From Pseudorasbora parva (Eukaryota; Chordata; Actinopteri; Cypriniformes; Gobionidae): 64,000 nt of DNA. Each line of letters starts with the position of its first letter. Position 1 is the stretch's first letter. The stretch is from NCBI RefSeq assembly GCF_024679245.1, contig NC_090180.1, positions 11,306,507 to 11,370,506 of the forward strand. The letters run 5' to 3'. A program made the position numbers and the translations under genes. A model generated the notes under the pieces. It worked only from the letters and a program-made list of their open reading frames with translations, did not search any database and was not told the DNA's origin. Shown here piece by piece: positions 24,001 through 36,000 of this stretch.

Positions 24001-27000
24001 GTACCCATCAACAAACGCGCTGCTGCATTTTGGACCATCTGCAGTCTGGAGAGAGAGGCCTGACTAATACCAGTATATAGGCCATTACAATAATCCAGGC
24101 GAGATGAAATAAAAATATGCACCAGTCTTTGAAAGTGATTAAAAGACAAAAAAAGATTTCACCTTGGCAAGTAAAAAAAATACCTTTATAGTATATTCAA
24201 ATAGAAAACAAGTTATTTTGAATTGTAATAATAATAACTCACAATATAACAGTTATAGGGCCAGATTTACTATTAGCTTGTACCAGCGCAAACCCTCTTT
24301 TGGCATCAAAAAAGTACTGTTTGGATTTTTTTTAGGATTGCTGAAAAGGCGTAGTTATTTTGGGGTTATTCAGAGTTTATATTCGGCTAAGCTTATTGCA
24401 TATGCATTTGTAGGAGTTTCTCTTTCAAGGGCAAAATTCATAGGAGGAGAGTATTTAAATGAAACACACGAGGTGAATTTACTAAGGGTTGTGCTCATCA
24501 ATTTACTGGTGTTTGTGCCATTACAAAAATGTGTCTTAAACCAGATGCTAATGTGTAGATTGCGCTGGTCATTTTGAAAATGATCCGGAAGCGACTGCTA
24601 ACTTTCTCTCTCATGCTAATTTGCCATGTTTAAATATGGTCCTTGCTGTATTTTTAATCAAATAAATGTAGCTTTGGTGAGCATTAGAGACTTTCAAAAT
24701 ATCTCACTGACCCCAAAATTTTGAACAGTAATGTGTGTTAATCATTTTTAACGTGTCCTGAATTAGGGCATGGATCAATCTTCAAAAGACTTCTGGTGAT
24801 CAGAAGATGATGGTGATCAGAAAATACACTGGCTTTTTTCAGATAATACACTCAAATACAGAAATAACTTATTGTAACCTGCTGTAAAATATTCCTCTCT
24901 CTCAGAGCCATCAGCCTGCGATGGAGGTCCACAAGCTCCTCTGTATAAGCCTGTAATCAGATCACTCGTTTAAAACTTCCATTATAGTTTTGTGTAATAA
25001 AAATCTGAATTTCAGCCACTGATGAGTATGATTGAGTTATTTACCCTTCCTACCTTGTCGTATCCCCTCTTGAGCATCTTCTCACGGGTGCAAGAGTCTG
25101 GGCTCTTTTTTCCTAACATCTGACAAAGAACACAAATGATTTCGAATCGATTTCAAATATAAACCAGTCTGAGGGTTCATCGCAATGCAATCTTACCTTG
25201 AGGTTTGCTGAGCTTAGTTTGGGTAGAGGTGAGGGGGCTTCCTGGCTGGGAGGACGGGACTCCTCATTCCCATCACTCTCACTGTCCATGCTTAAACTGA
25301 AAAGAGGAAAATCATAATGAACTTGTCAAAGGAATATAACTCGGATTCAATGTGTAACATGGTAGTGGTGATATTAATGCTGTGTATAGTCTGGACAAAA
25401 TCTATTTTGCCTGCATGGACATTTGATGTTCAAGTTTTCTTTTTTAGTAAACATTTCAGTTATTCAAACAAGACCAAATGTGAGCAAAAAAAAAGTGCAT
25501 GGTACAAACCGAGAGTCCTGATTGGGTGGAGTCGTTTTCATGGGCGTCTCAACCTCAGAGCTGCTGTCATCATCAGAGCCTTCAGAGTGCATATCCTCTA
25601 CCATAGAACGGAGAGTCCCTGGAAACATTCATTATTAATGATCATTAATGAGGTGACACACTACTGATCATAAAACTCGAAAACATTAAACTCGAAGTAC
25701 CTTGGCCTTGCTTCTGCGATGGCTCAAAGTCAGAATCGGAGCTGGAGCTGGAGCTGGAACTTGATGGACTGGATGGAGCCGACTGCTAAAAAACGACATC
25801 CGTGAGCCTTTTCACATTAAAATTAGGGCTGTCAATAGATTATTATTTTTTAATCGCGATTAATCGCACCTTTGTTGTGTGATTAATTGCATGCTTGTGA
25901 AATTAAGCTGTCGCCATTTATCTTATTAAACATGAATTTTGTCATAATTTGCTATAACCAAAGTAAATAATCAGATTGAAGGGTGAATCTCACAAAACTG
26001 TATTTGCTGCAAGCTTCAAGGATCATTGGAGACTCCAAAAGGAAACCAAATAACCAAATATAAGGAGTCCATATCATTCTATTATATAATAAATTTGTAC
26101 ACACCTGAGCACCCATGTAAAAAAAAAAAACATTACTAAAAAACCTTTATCATCCCAGTGTATAGTATGTGTACAGAGCAACAACAACGAGATTGTTTTC
26201 ATTTTATGTAAAATGGACATTTAAATGTAGACCTCTGAAGCTGCAATACCGAACCGAACCACACAAAGACGCCAAAAAACTCCTAAACAACTGCTTTGAC
26301 TGCAAACCTACAATTACTAAACACAACAATGTCGCTCCCTCTGCTGCACGGATGCTCTGTATATCACCGGCTTTGTTGCTCGTGTTCATTATCATCATCA
26401 GTTCTCTCTTAACAGAAGGTTAAGTCATTTTAATATTAACTGAATAACTCTGGGATGTTGGTTTATTTTGAGTCAGAGGGAGAGTCAGACCCGTCAAAAA
26501 GTAAATAACTTTAGAAATGTGTGGATTAGTGCTTACAAGAGATGTAAACTGTTTGGAACTTTCAGTCCGATTTGGTGAACTAATTCACTAAAAATAACTG
26601 GTTCAAACGAACGACTCGTTCGCGAACCGGTCATCACTAACGTTCACATGTGACAAATCAAACATTATCCTTCCTGAGTGTGTGTGGAAACAACGCGAAT
26701 GTACTGAAATGTGCATGAATACTGCGTGAGATCAGTGATTGAGTGCGCGCACACCTTCTCTGTGCAGAGTCACGTGCTTACGGTATGACATCAAAACTGC
26801 GCTCTGCAGAAACAATCACAGAATACAACAGAGCTTGTGTTTAAAAGGAAGTGTATGTAAGATTGTGGCCAAAACTGGTACTGCCGGTGTATCCCCTCTC
26901 CACCTCCCCCCTGACTCGAGGTTGCCAGATATGTTGCAGGATCCAGCAGGAACGTTTGTAACTGCAGTTGTGGTAACTAGAGCAGAGCTGGCAACCCGGA

Positions 27001-30000
27001 TCCCGAAACACTACTGACTTTGTGATTGGTAGATAGGTGGAGGGCGGAGCTTTAGGCCAAAACACCACATGTCAACATCAACATCAGTTGAGGGCTGCAT
27101 CAACAACTTTTAAATGACAATATCCTGGCCGGATTATTGTTGTCAGTGATATAAGTATTTTAAATTAACTTGATTTCTTAATGTCTAGTGACATATCAGG
27201 GCCATTTTATGATTAATAGAAATATATTTCTTACATACAGTTCCTTTAAAGCAAAGCACACTCTGAAATGAACAATTCACTAAAAACGCGCTGTGAGACT
27301 ATTCTATTCTATTCTATTCTTTACATTAGCACTGTTTTGGACTGTTTGAATGAATCAGATTACTGGATCACTGAACACTTTCCCAGAGTTTAATGCTTAA
27401 ACTCACAAACAGAGTATCATAGTTGTGATTGTAAAATCACAAACGCAGAATCGGGTTAAATAGCTAGAAAGTGACATTTCCTTCTACCAGGGTTACAGGT
27501 GCAGATGCTCAGTGTGATTGTGTTAAACTCCCGACTTCTGTGATCGACTGCGTGATGCAATTTACGTTAATGGCTCAGCTTCACGTACTTCTGTAATTTG
27601 CGTTAAATTATTTTAATGCGCTAACGAATTTAAATTAATCGCATGTGTTAACGCGTTAACGTCGACAACCCTAATTAAAATACATTCAAATCCAGGTTCT
27701 GCTAACAAAAAAAAACATAAACATACTTCTGATTTAGAAGAGGCTTCATCCTCAGAGTTGGATTCGTCCGAGTCGGGCTGCCTTTTCACTTCCTGCACCT
27801 CTGGTTTCATCTTGGGCCAGTGGCCTTTATCTTTAGGGGTTTTCTTCTCGGGGTACGTGGAGGGTGTTGTTGAGGTAATACGGGGTGAGTTGCTGCTGTA
27901 GCTTCCGCTCACGGGCCCCTTCATGCCCTCAGAGCCCATCCTCTTCTGTTTCTTGGTAGTTAGCTTCGGAGACTCCATGGCAGACGAGGGTCGCTTGCTC
28001 GGGGTTCGTGTGTCTAGCTGACCTCCTCCGCCCGTCACTGCTCCTCCACCTTTTGGAGACATGCCATCCATCTTGGACTCTCTGACCGTAAGTTTGGGCT
28101 CTTTGAAGGCTGCTTTGGGTACTGGTTTCCCCTCGTCTTTTCCTCTGCCATCCGGGGCTTTTTTTGAAAAAGAGGACGAAGATTGGTCTCGGGAGGACTT
28201 GCTGCCCTCACGATCACTCTCTCGGGACGTGGCCTTGCTCTCAGAGTCCTTTCGCGTGCGCTCTCTGTGCTCTTTGGTAGCCTTATGTGCTTTAAGGCCT
28301 TTGCTGCTCCCACTTCCTCCATCTTTACTTGACTCCTACAAAGAAGGTTTAAAAAACTGATCTTTAAATGCATACTCATAACCAGTGTTGGGGGTAACAC
28401 ATTACAAGTAACTTGCGTTACGTAATCAGATTACTTTTCCAAGTAACTAGTAAAGTAATATGCATTTTATTTGCAATTTTTTTGCATTTAATCTACCTTT
28501 ACTGACCAATGTTTTGGTGCTAACTTTTGATGATTCAGTTAAACCATGAGCAAAAATTACTTTAGATTTTAGTTTTGTATCGGTGAAGTAAGATTGTAAA
28601 ACTTTTTTCTCCTGCGTCCTATTCTTCCATTATCCAGAATGGCAGCACAACTGAAAGGTTTGTTTGAGCGGAGCCCTCTACTCTACATGTGAATGAGAAT
28701 TTGTCCCTTGGCTTGAGGCTTATTATTACAATTTTGGTGTGAAGAGGTCTTTACATTTGCACAAAAACACAACTTTTTTGTTATAAAAACCAAAGGTGAG
28801 AAAAAGTAAAGCAAAAGTAATGCAGCGCATTACTTTTCGTAAAAAAGTAACTAAGTAACTCAATTAGTTACTTTCTAAGGGAGTAACGCAATATTGCAAT
28901 GCATTACTTTTCAAAGTAACTTTCCCCAACACTGCTCATAACAGCTTGGAAACCACCCAGAACACCCTATCATTGTTACCAATAAACACTGACCCTCATG
29001 TCGTTCCAGACTCATAAGACTTTTGTTCATCTTCAAAACACAACTGAAGATGTTATGGTCACACTTTACAACAAGGTTTCATTTGTTAACATTAGTATGT
29101 GACATGAATTAACAACGAGCAATACATTTGTTACAGTAATTATTAAAGGGGGGTGAAATGCTGTTTCATGTACCGTATTTTCCGGACTATAAGTCGCACT
29201 TTTTTTCATAGTTTGGCTGGTCCTGCGACTTATAGTCAGGTGCGACTTATATATCAAATTTAATTCATACTGGCTGACAACAATAAACATACAGCCGCGA
29301 GAGGGTGCTCTATGCTGCTCCCGTAGCCTACCCCAGAAAAAAATAACTTAAAACAGAAAAAAACTCTTAACTGAAATATTAACTTAAAGACAACAACTTA
29401 GAAAGACTGAACACAAACAAAATGCCCCAATAAAGAAAATCTTATTCTGCAAATTTAAAACTGCATGTAGTAAAATATGCAGCGGAGAACGATTCACACA
29501 GGGTTTGTCTCGCGCGGCTGAGCCTCTCCCGGCAGAGTTCAAGTGTCTGTGAACGTTCCTTCAGCTCTGGCCATCTTGCTCACAGTCCGCAAGTAGCTTT
29601 ATTCTTTTTCTTTATTACAGTTAAAGTACCCTTTGCTTTTCGCCAGTCCCTTACAAGTTTATCACTCACTTCAAACTTTCTTTCTTTCTTCTGCTCGGTT
29701 ATTTACAGTGAGCGGGCACGAGCGAGTACACGTGAGCAGGTGCTCGCGGCTCCCGCTCTGCACTAATGCGACTTATAGTCCAGTGCGACTTATATGTTTT
29801 TTTCCTCTTCATGACAAATTTTTTGACTGATGCGACTTATACTCCGGAGCGACTTATAATCCGGAAAATACGGTATACTGAGTTTTTTTTACAATGTTAA
29901 AGACTTGGATTCCCATGCTAAACATGGACAAAGTTTTTTTTTTTAAAGTTGGACATTTGATGGAGCATTTCTGTGCCAAAAATACTCCAGTTTCTGAAAG

Positions 30001-33000
30001 TTTTTTTCCAGTGTTGGTCTAGGTGACGACAGCAAGGGTGGAATGTCTTTGTGCGGGCTCTTCTCGCGGAAGGGCGCGTGCGCGAATAGAGCGAGAGAGC
30101 AAACGCTCGCCGGCTGCGCGCTGCAGTCACAGGACATCACGAAACTAACAATGTCACCAAAGATATGTGTTTTTGGTTGTCAGGGCAAGACAACCCTGAA
30201 CAGCTTTCTAAAGAACCCAGCGTTAATGGGACAGTGGATGGAGTTTGTTATTCCGGAGCAGCAACAGAGTTGTCCAAGTGTCTTTATTTGTTCCCTGCAT
30301 TTCAGCGACAATTGTTTATAAACAAGTCCCAGTTCAACTACGGATTTGTAGCTCGTCTAATGCTGAAAGATGGAGCGGGTTCAGTGATTAAGGTTCACGG
30401 TCATATGTTGGAAGCAGGCAGTGAGTAAAACTGCTTCAAATGTCTTAGTGTTGTTAGCCATCAACTCATTCATAAAAATGTGCTACTATTCCATTGTTTT
30501 TCTATGTAAACGCACTATTCTGACGAGTAAAACTGTTCCGCTTGATACTGCTAACATTAAATCACATACAATAATCCATACACCAAATTATGTCCTCATA
30601 ACCCACAAGTAAAAACATATAAACGTTGTAAAACTTGGACCCTTGAGACGTCCTGCTGTAGTCGTCGTTGCTGCTTCTCCTGTTCAATTTCAGCCTCTAG
30701 ATCTGATTCTATATGTTCATATATGTATGGCTAAATCTGATTCATCTCCATGGTTTATTTAGGATAAACGTTTTTTTTTCCACGTTTAAGGACCTCACAG
30801 ATTTCAAACACTCTCAATAGAGTGCGCAATAGAGTGGAATAGCTGCGCACGCTCGTCTTTCTTTAGCTCAGCCCACACGATACGCCTCCAGCCGCTTGTT
30901 TTTTCCGGAAAGACTCGGTACACCCTGGTAAATCTTTCTTTTATAAATATTGCTAAAACTAAAGACTTTTCTGCAATATGAAGGATGCAATACTACTCTA
31001 GACACTCAAGATTGACATGAGATTGACTGAAACTGAGTGAACCCCCTCGCCCTTTAATCTTTGTTAATGGTAGTTAACAAAGATTATACAACCTACAACA
31101 TTTGATTTTAATAATGTATTAGTAATTGTTGAAATTAACATTAACTAAGATTAAGTATTGTTGTAGAAGTATTGTTAATTCTTAGTTCATATTAACTAAA
31201 GTTGCTAACTAATAAAACCTTATTGTAAAAGTGTTACTGATATTATTAATGAAAGTGGAGATGTTTCTGCCCCTCCATTGAAAGATGTGCATGCCACCAA
31301 AATTCTGACGTTTCAAAAAGTTTATAAAGACTTTGTAAAAGTAATCCATTTAAATCGCGTGGTTTAATCATTAAATATAGTCAACTGAAACTCAAATTAG
31401 AGGTCTGCATTCCTGGGATCCACAGAACCCGACAACAGAGTATGTTTGGGAAAAGTTACTTACATTTATTTTATGTTTTAAGGAACAGAATGTCATCCGT
31501 TTATTGCACAAAAAAAATAAAGGCACGGGTTTGGATATGCAAAATATCCAAATGGATATTGCGATAAATGTGCAAATGTGTGTGTGTGGGAATTGAAAAA
31601 AGCAGCCCATGACACTGGAGTAGATCTCTACCTGCGGGATTTTGCAGGTGGGAACACGACAATCACAATGTAAAAGTTATGAATAGGAGCCGGAATAAAA
31701 AGAACTTATTAGGCCTGAATTTAAAAATAAATAAAAATAAATAATAATATATATATCCCACACAAACCTCTAGCTCAAACGTGCTTGTGTGAGACAAGAA
31801 AACAAACACATTGGTTCTCATGCATTAATCAGGGTTCTTGCAGGTTTCAGTAAGTTAAATTTAAGACCTTTTTAAGACCTTTTAAGACCATTATGAGTGA
31901 AATTTAAGACCAACACGACGCATTACTAAAAGCATTATAAATGATCTCAGAAACTCTCAAACATTCTATTTTTATTGATTCAGTTATAGAAACATTAATT
32001 AAACTCATAGAAACATTAAATAAACAGTTTAAAAATATTTTGAAACTGATATCAAAATACTGAGTCCGATATTTTCGCATGCGGTTTTTCGTATACCGAA
32101 AAATTCGTTACGCACAGAGATCTTGCACACTGAGTCCGATGCGTATTAATGAATGCGTTATGGGGATAAAAACGCAAAACAAGACAAAGTGACGTCTAGT
32201 GAGGATAATTTGTTTGTCCTGAGGAGATGTGGAGAGACTCCTGTGATCGCGTAGAGTTTCCCCTCCTTATCAAGCGGGATCAAGACCGACCGATTAAAAG
32301 TGTCAGTTTGATGCTTTGCTAGCGATACTGGAGACACATATTAAAAAGAAGACCACTAATTTCCGTGAATCAATTGATCCCGAACACCTGGCAGTATGTC
32401 TATGGATCCGATCACACACACACAGAGCTTAACAGAGACTTGATGTGCTATAATTATAGCTGTGATATAATATTATTTGTGGTATTTTTGCTAAAATAAT
32501 AATTTACGCACTTCCAAAAATAAATTCGACCTCACGTTATGTCAATCACGCTTGCACACTGCCTCCGAAACTTTCATCCGTCAAAAAAAAATTGGAACAG
32601 GTTCGATTTTCTGCATTTTTCGCATCCGTAAAAACGCATTTTGAGACGTTTTGACAACTCAGAGCCACCATACATATTATTCTAGCAAAAATGCTACAAA
32701 TATTAGTATATCACAGCTATAATTATAGCACATCAAGTCTCCCCTTACGAAAGGAAAATTTACTAATATATTTTCTTGAAATATATTTTAATATATGGAA
32801 TAATATTGATGGCATTATGAAATATATTATATATTCATGCAATATATTGGAAAATATACAAATGATGGCCGTTTTCAATATATTGCAATATATTGGAAAA
32901 TATAAATAATAAATCCCATAACGTTATATGTGAATATATTGCATGATATTTTCAAATATATTGCAATATATTTTTGTTTCGTAAGGGTCTGTATGCTCTG

Positions 33001-36000
33001 TCTGTCTGTCTGTCTGTGTGTGTATGCGTGTGTGATCGGATCCATAGACATACTGCCAGGTGTTCGGGATCAATTGATTCACAGAAATTAGTGGTCTTCT
33101 TTTATATATGTCTCCAGTATCGCTAGCAAAGCATCAAACTGAGCCACTGAAACTGCAACTTTGAATCGGTCGATCTGGATAATCCCGCTTGATAGGGAAA
33201 CTCTCCTCTCTACGCGATCACAGGAGTAACGTTAGATGAACCCATTATCTCCTCAGGACAAACAAATCATCCTCACTAGACGTCACTTTGTCTTGTTTTG
33301 CGTTTTTCCCCGTAACACATTCATTAATAAGCATCGGACTCAGTGTGCAAGGTCTCTGTGCGTGACGAGTTTTTCGGATCACGCATATCGGACTCAGTGT
33401 GCAAAGACCCATGTTCTTTGAAAACGCGCGTAGACACAAGTGCATACCAGACAAAACAACCAACCTATGATAGGGTAGGATCTACGGTTGGGCCTGAGAT
33501 TGACAGCTGCCCACCCAGTCAGATCAAATACATCAGAATACATTACGCTTAACCCTATTAGAATGCGAGTGTTGGCGCCAGCATATTAAAGCGCTATTTG
33601 ACCGTAAATCCTCAACATTTGACGCGCTTAAAAAAAATCCTTAAAGACAAATAGCGCTTTTTGCCAAAATATGGTTTATTACGGTAATTTCTTGCTTTCC
33701 GTTTGCCAATCGCAGCTTTCTGAAAAGCTGAAGGAAAAGTGTAAGGAGTAAAAATGCATGAAGCAGTCGGGTAAAGAAAACTAAAAGGTTTTGTTTCTGA
33801 ACGGAAGTAAAAGTTTTAAGACTTTGGTAAATTAAATTTAAGACCTAGGATGAAAATCTGGGCGTTTTTAAGACTTTTTAAGGCCTTAAATGTAACTTTC
33901 TGAATTTAAGACTTTTTAAGACTTTTTAAGACCCCGCGGGAACCCTGATTAAGCATATTTGATTAAACTAGTCCCAGACTAAAATGCATATTTTTAACTG
34001 AAATCAACTTTCAGCACTAATATATCGTAAAATATGTGAGTGCCATTGTTTTGTCTCAAGATGTACACCAGTAATGTTTTTTTCTAAGTCACGTTAAATG
34101 TTCTAAGTGAACTAAGGCTTAATTCTGGCTTAATCTAAACCCTGTCTGTGAAACCGGGCCTAAGACTATCAACCTTAAACACTTTAAATAGATTTCAAAA
34201 GCAATTAAAATAATTATTTTAAATAATTTTAATACCGCTTTGACCAGAGATCGACTTTTTTACCGACCTTTACTGCATGAGAGGACTTGATCTTCTTGGG
34301 GTCTGAGAAGGCAGAGAGTGGAATAGTCGGCAGCATTGGATAATCTGGACTGGGCCTTGGCATCATCTCCGCTCCCTCAGGAACAACTATAGCCTGAGAC
34401 GAGAATAACACCCCAATGGAAAGATAGAGTGAGAGTCTGTTGAAAAAAAGCTGATATAGAGGTTCAGAAAAAGCAAGAACAGCCCAGCTCACCCCACCGG
34501 CCTTGACCAGTTTGCGCCGAAACTCGTGTGTGGGGTTGTTAAACGTAAGCTTCTCACAGCGCAGGTGGTTGACAGGTGGGTTACCCTCCAGGTTCAAGAA
34601 AAGGTCATAATTAAAGCACACCTTTTTAGGCTCCTCCTGTTATAGAAGAGACAAACATGTTCAGGCTTCTTATTCAAACAAAATAAAAATATATGTTTAG
34701 TTGAACATCAGTATCAAACCCAAACCTCAGACTAGCAGGGTGTGAAATATTGACAGTAAAGTTAGGTTAATGTAAGCTCTTTGGTAGATAACGTTAGAGA
34801 AAACAGAAAACCTACAGAAATATTCCACCAAGAATTCAGTAAGTATACAAAATGCTATGAAAAGGAAGTCTTAAAGTGAAATACAAATTCACATTTTCTT
34901 ACCATTTATTCCCCTCTCCAAGTACTCTGCTGTTCAACAGCCTCATGTATAGTCTCTGTTAACTCCCAGTGCAAATACTGAGTTCACCTAGTTGTGTGAC
35001 CTTTACCTTTACCAAATTGCAAAACTCTTCATCACAGTTTTTCCAATACAGGCAACAAACCACTTAAAAATAACAGACCCGGCGCACATCCAAACAGACT
35101 GAGCACAACAATCTGATGAATTTTTCACGTGTTTTGCCTGTAATACTAGTTATTCATGTCACAGGTGACGAAACGCAGATACTGCTGTAGATATGTGGTG
35201 ATGTGCTCACCTTGTTTTTGAAATAGACTTCTATAGGCATGAGGAAACCAGCATAGCCAGACTCTTCCACTTTATATGGGGGCTCTTTACAAACTGTGAA
35301 AAAAGATAAACACTTTGTTAATGTTTAGCTGTATTTTTTTCTTTAACATTGACACAGGAATCTGAAACTAGAATTTACTATCTACAGGTACATACTATAA
35401 TAAGGTCAAGTGTGCTATATCGTACCACTACTGACAACATTTGAACAACTGAATTGCAAAAATAACCATTTTTCCCAAACAGGTTTCTGCAACACTCCTA
35501 AAATCAGGTAGCTCCCCCTCAAAATCATGCCATTGGTTGAGCCAGAGTTTGACATATCAGACCACTCAAACAAACAGGGAGATATTTTGAAAGCACCCCA
35601 GAGACAGTGTTAATAGCTGAACATTCTGGCTTTGTAAAAACATAACTGAAACAAATCAAATTTGGCATACTGTTTACCAGATCAAGTAGAGAAATATGGA
35701 ATACGGAAAATATGGAATCACCTTGCAAGTTGCATTTTTTAAGATGTCATTGTTACACTTTAATTATACATTTAAGTACTAAGTAATATTATTTAATAAC
35801 ATGCACTTACTATATAATTAGGTGTATGGATTGGTTTAGTTGCTAATTTACTATTGTTTTTATTTCATTTAGTACATGTAACATGGACACTGTAAAATAA
35901 AGTGTTAAAGTTTTCCCCCCGGGAGAACCACCCGAGAAGCTATTGTTTAGGGCTAGTAGTTAGCGGGTTTTGTTGTAAAAACTTGGCAACCCTGTCTGCA

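Larger units (their letters stand above)
29147..31053 (+). mobile_element. Kolobok-like element (TTAA duplication) with THAP fragment
   Basis: Flanked by TTAA at 29143-29146 and 31054-31057. Ends are AGGGGGGTGAAATGCTG and GTTCACCC-type inverse (...GAGTGAACCCCCTCGCCCT). TTAA duplications, G-rich tips and a THAP-type coding fragment together fit the Kolobok superfamily. A TA-flanked MITE (29173-29873) is inserted just inside its left end; without it the element is about 1.2 kb and cannot encode a whole transposase. Confidence 0.75.
29057..31238. mobile_element. MITE with 8-bp duplication, host of a Kolobok-like element
   Basis: Ends are GGTCACACTTTACAACAAGG and the inverse-related 'ccttattgtaaaagtgttact'. 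Flanks are GATGTTAT (29049-29056) and GATATTAT (31239-31246), an 8-bp duplication with one mismatch. Its own sequence is only about 270 bp; the rest is the Kolobok-like insertion. Confidence 0.72.
28980..31390. mobile_element. Outer dispersed repeat split by nested insertions
   Basis: The left piece (about 28980-29056) reads 'accctcatgtcgttccaga...' and the right piece (about 31239-31390) reads 'ctgcccctccattgaaag...'. I recognise these as adjoining parts of one fish dispersed repeat, now separated by 2.2 kb of younger insertions. The assignment rests on memory of the repeat family. Confidence 0.45.

Noticed and set aside
24164..24577. 137-residue plus-strand ORF as a gene
   Set aside because: No domain, no splice context or homology I recognise; it overlaps a repeat-like stretch in an MLLT1 intron.
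28035..28400. 121-residue minus-strand ORF over MLLT1 exon 6
   Set aside because: It is the wrong frame of the Lys/Ser-rich exon; the correct frame gives the ENL linker sequence.
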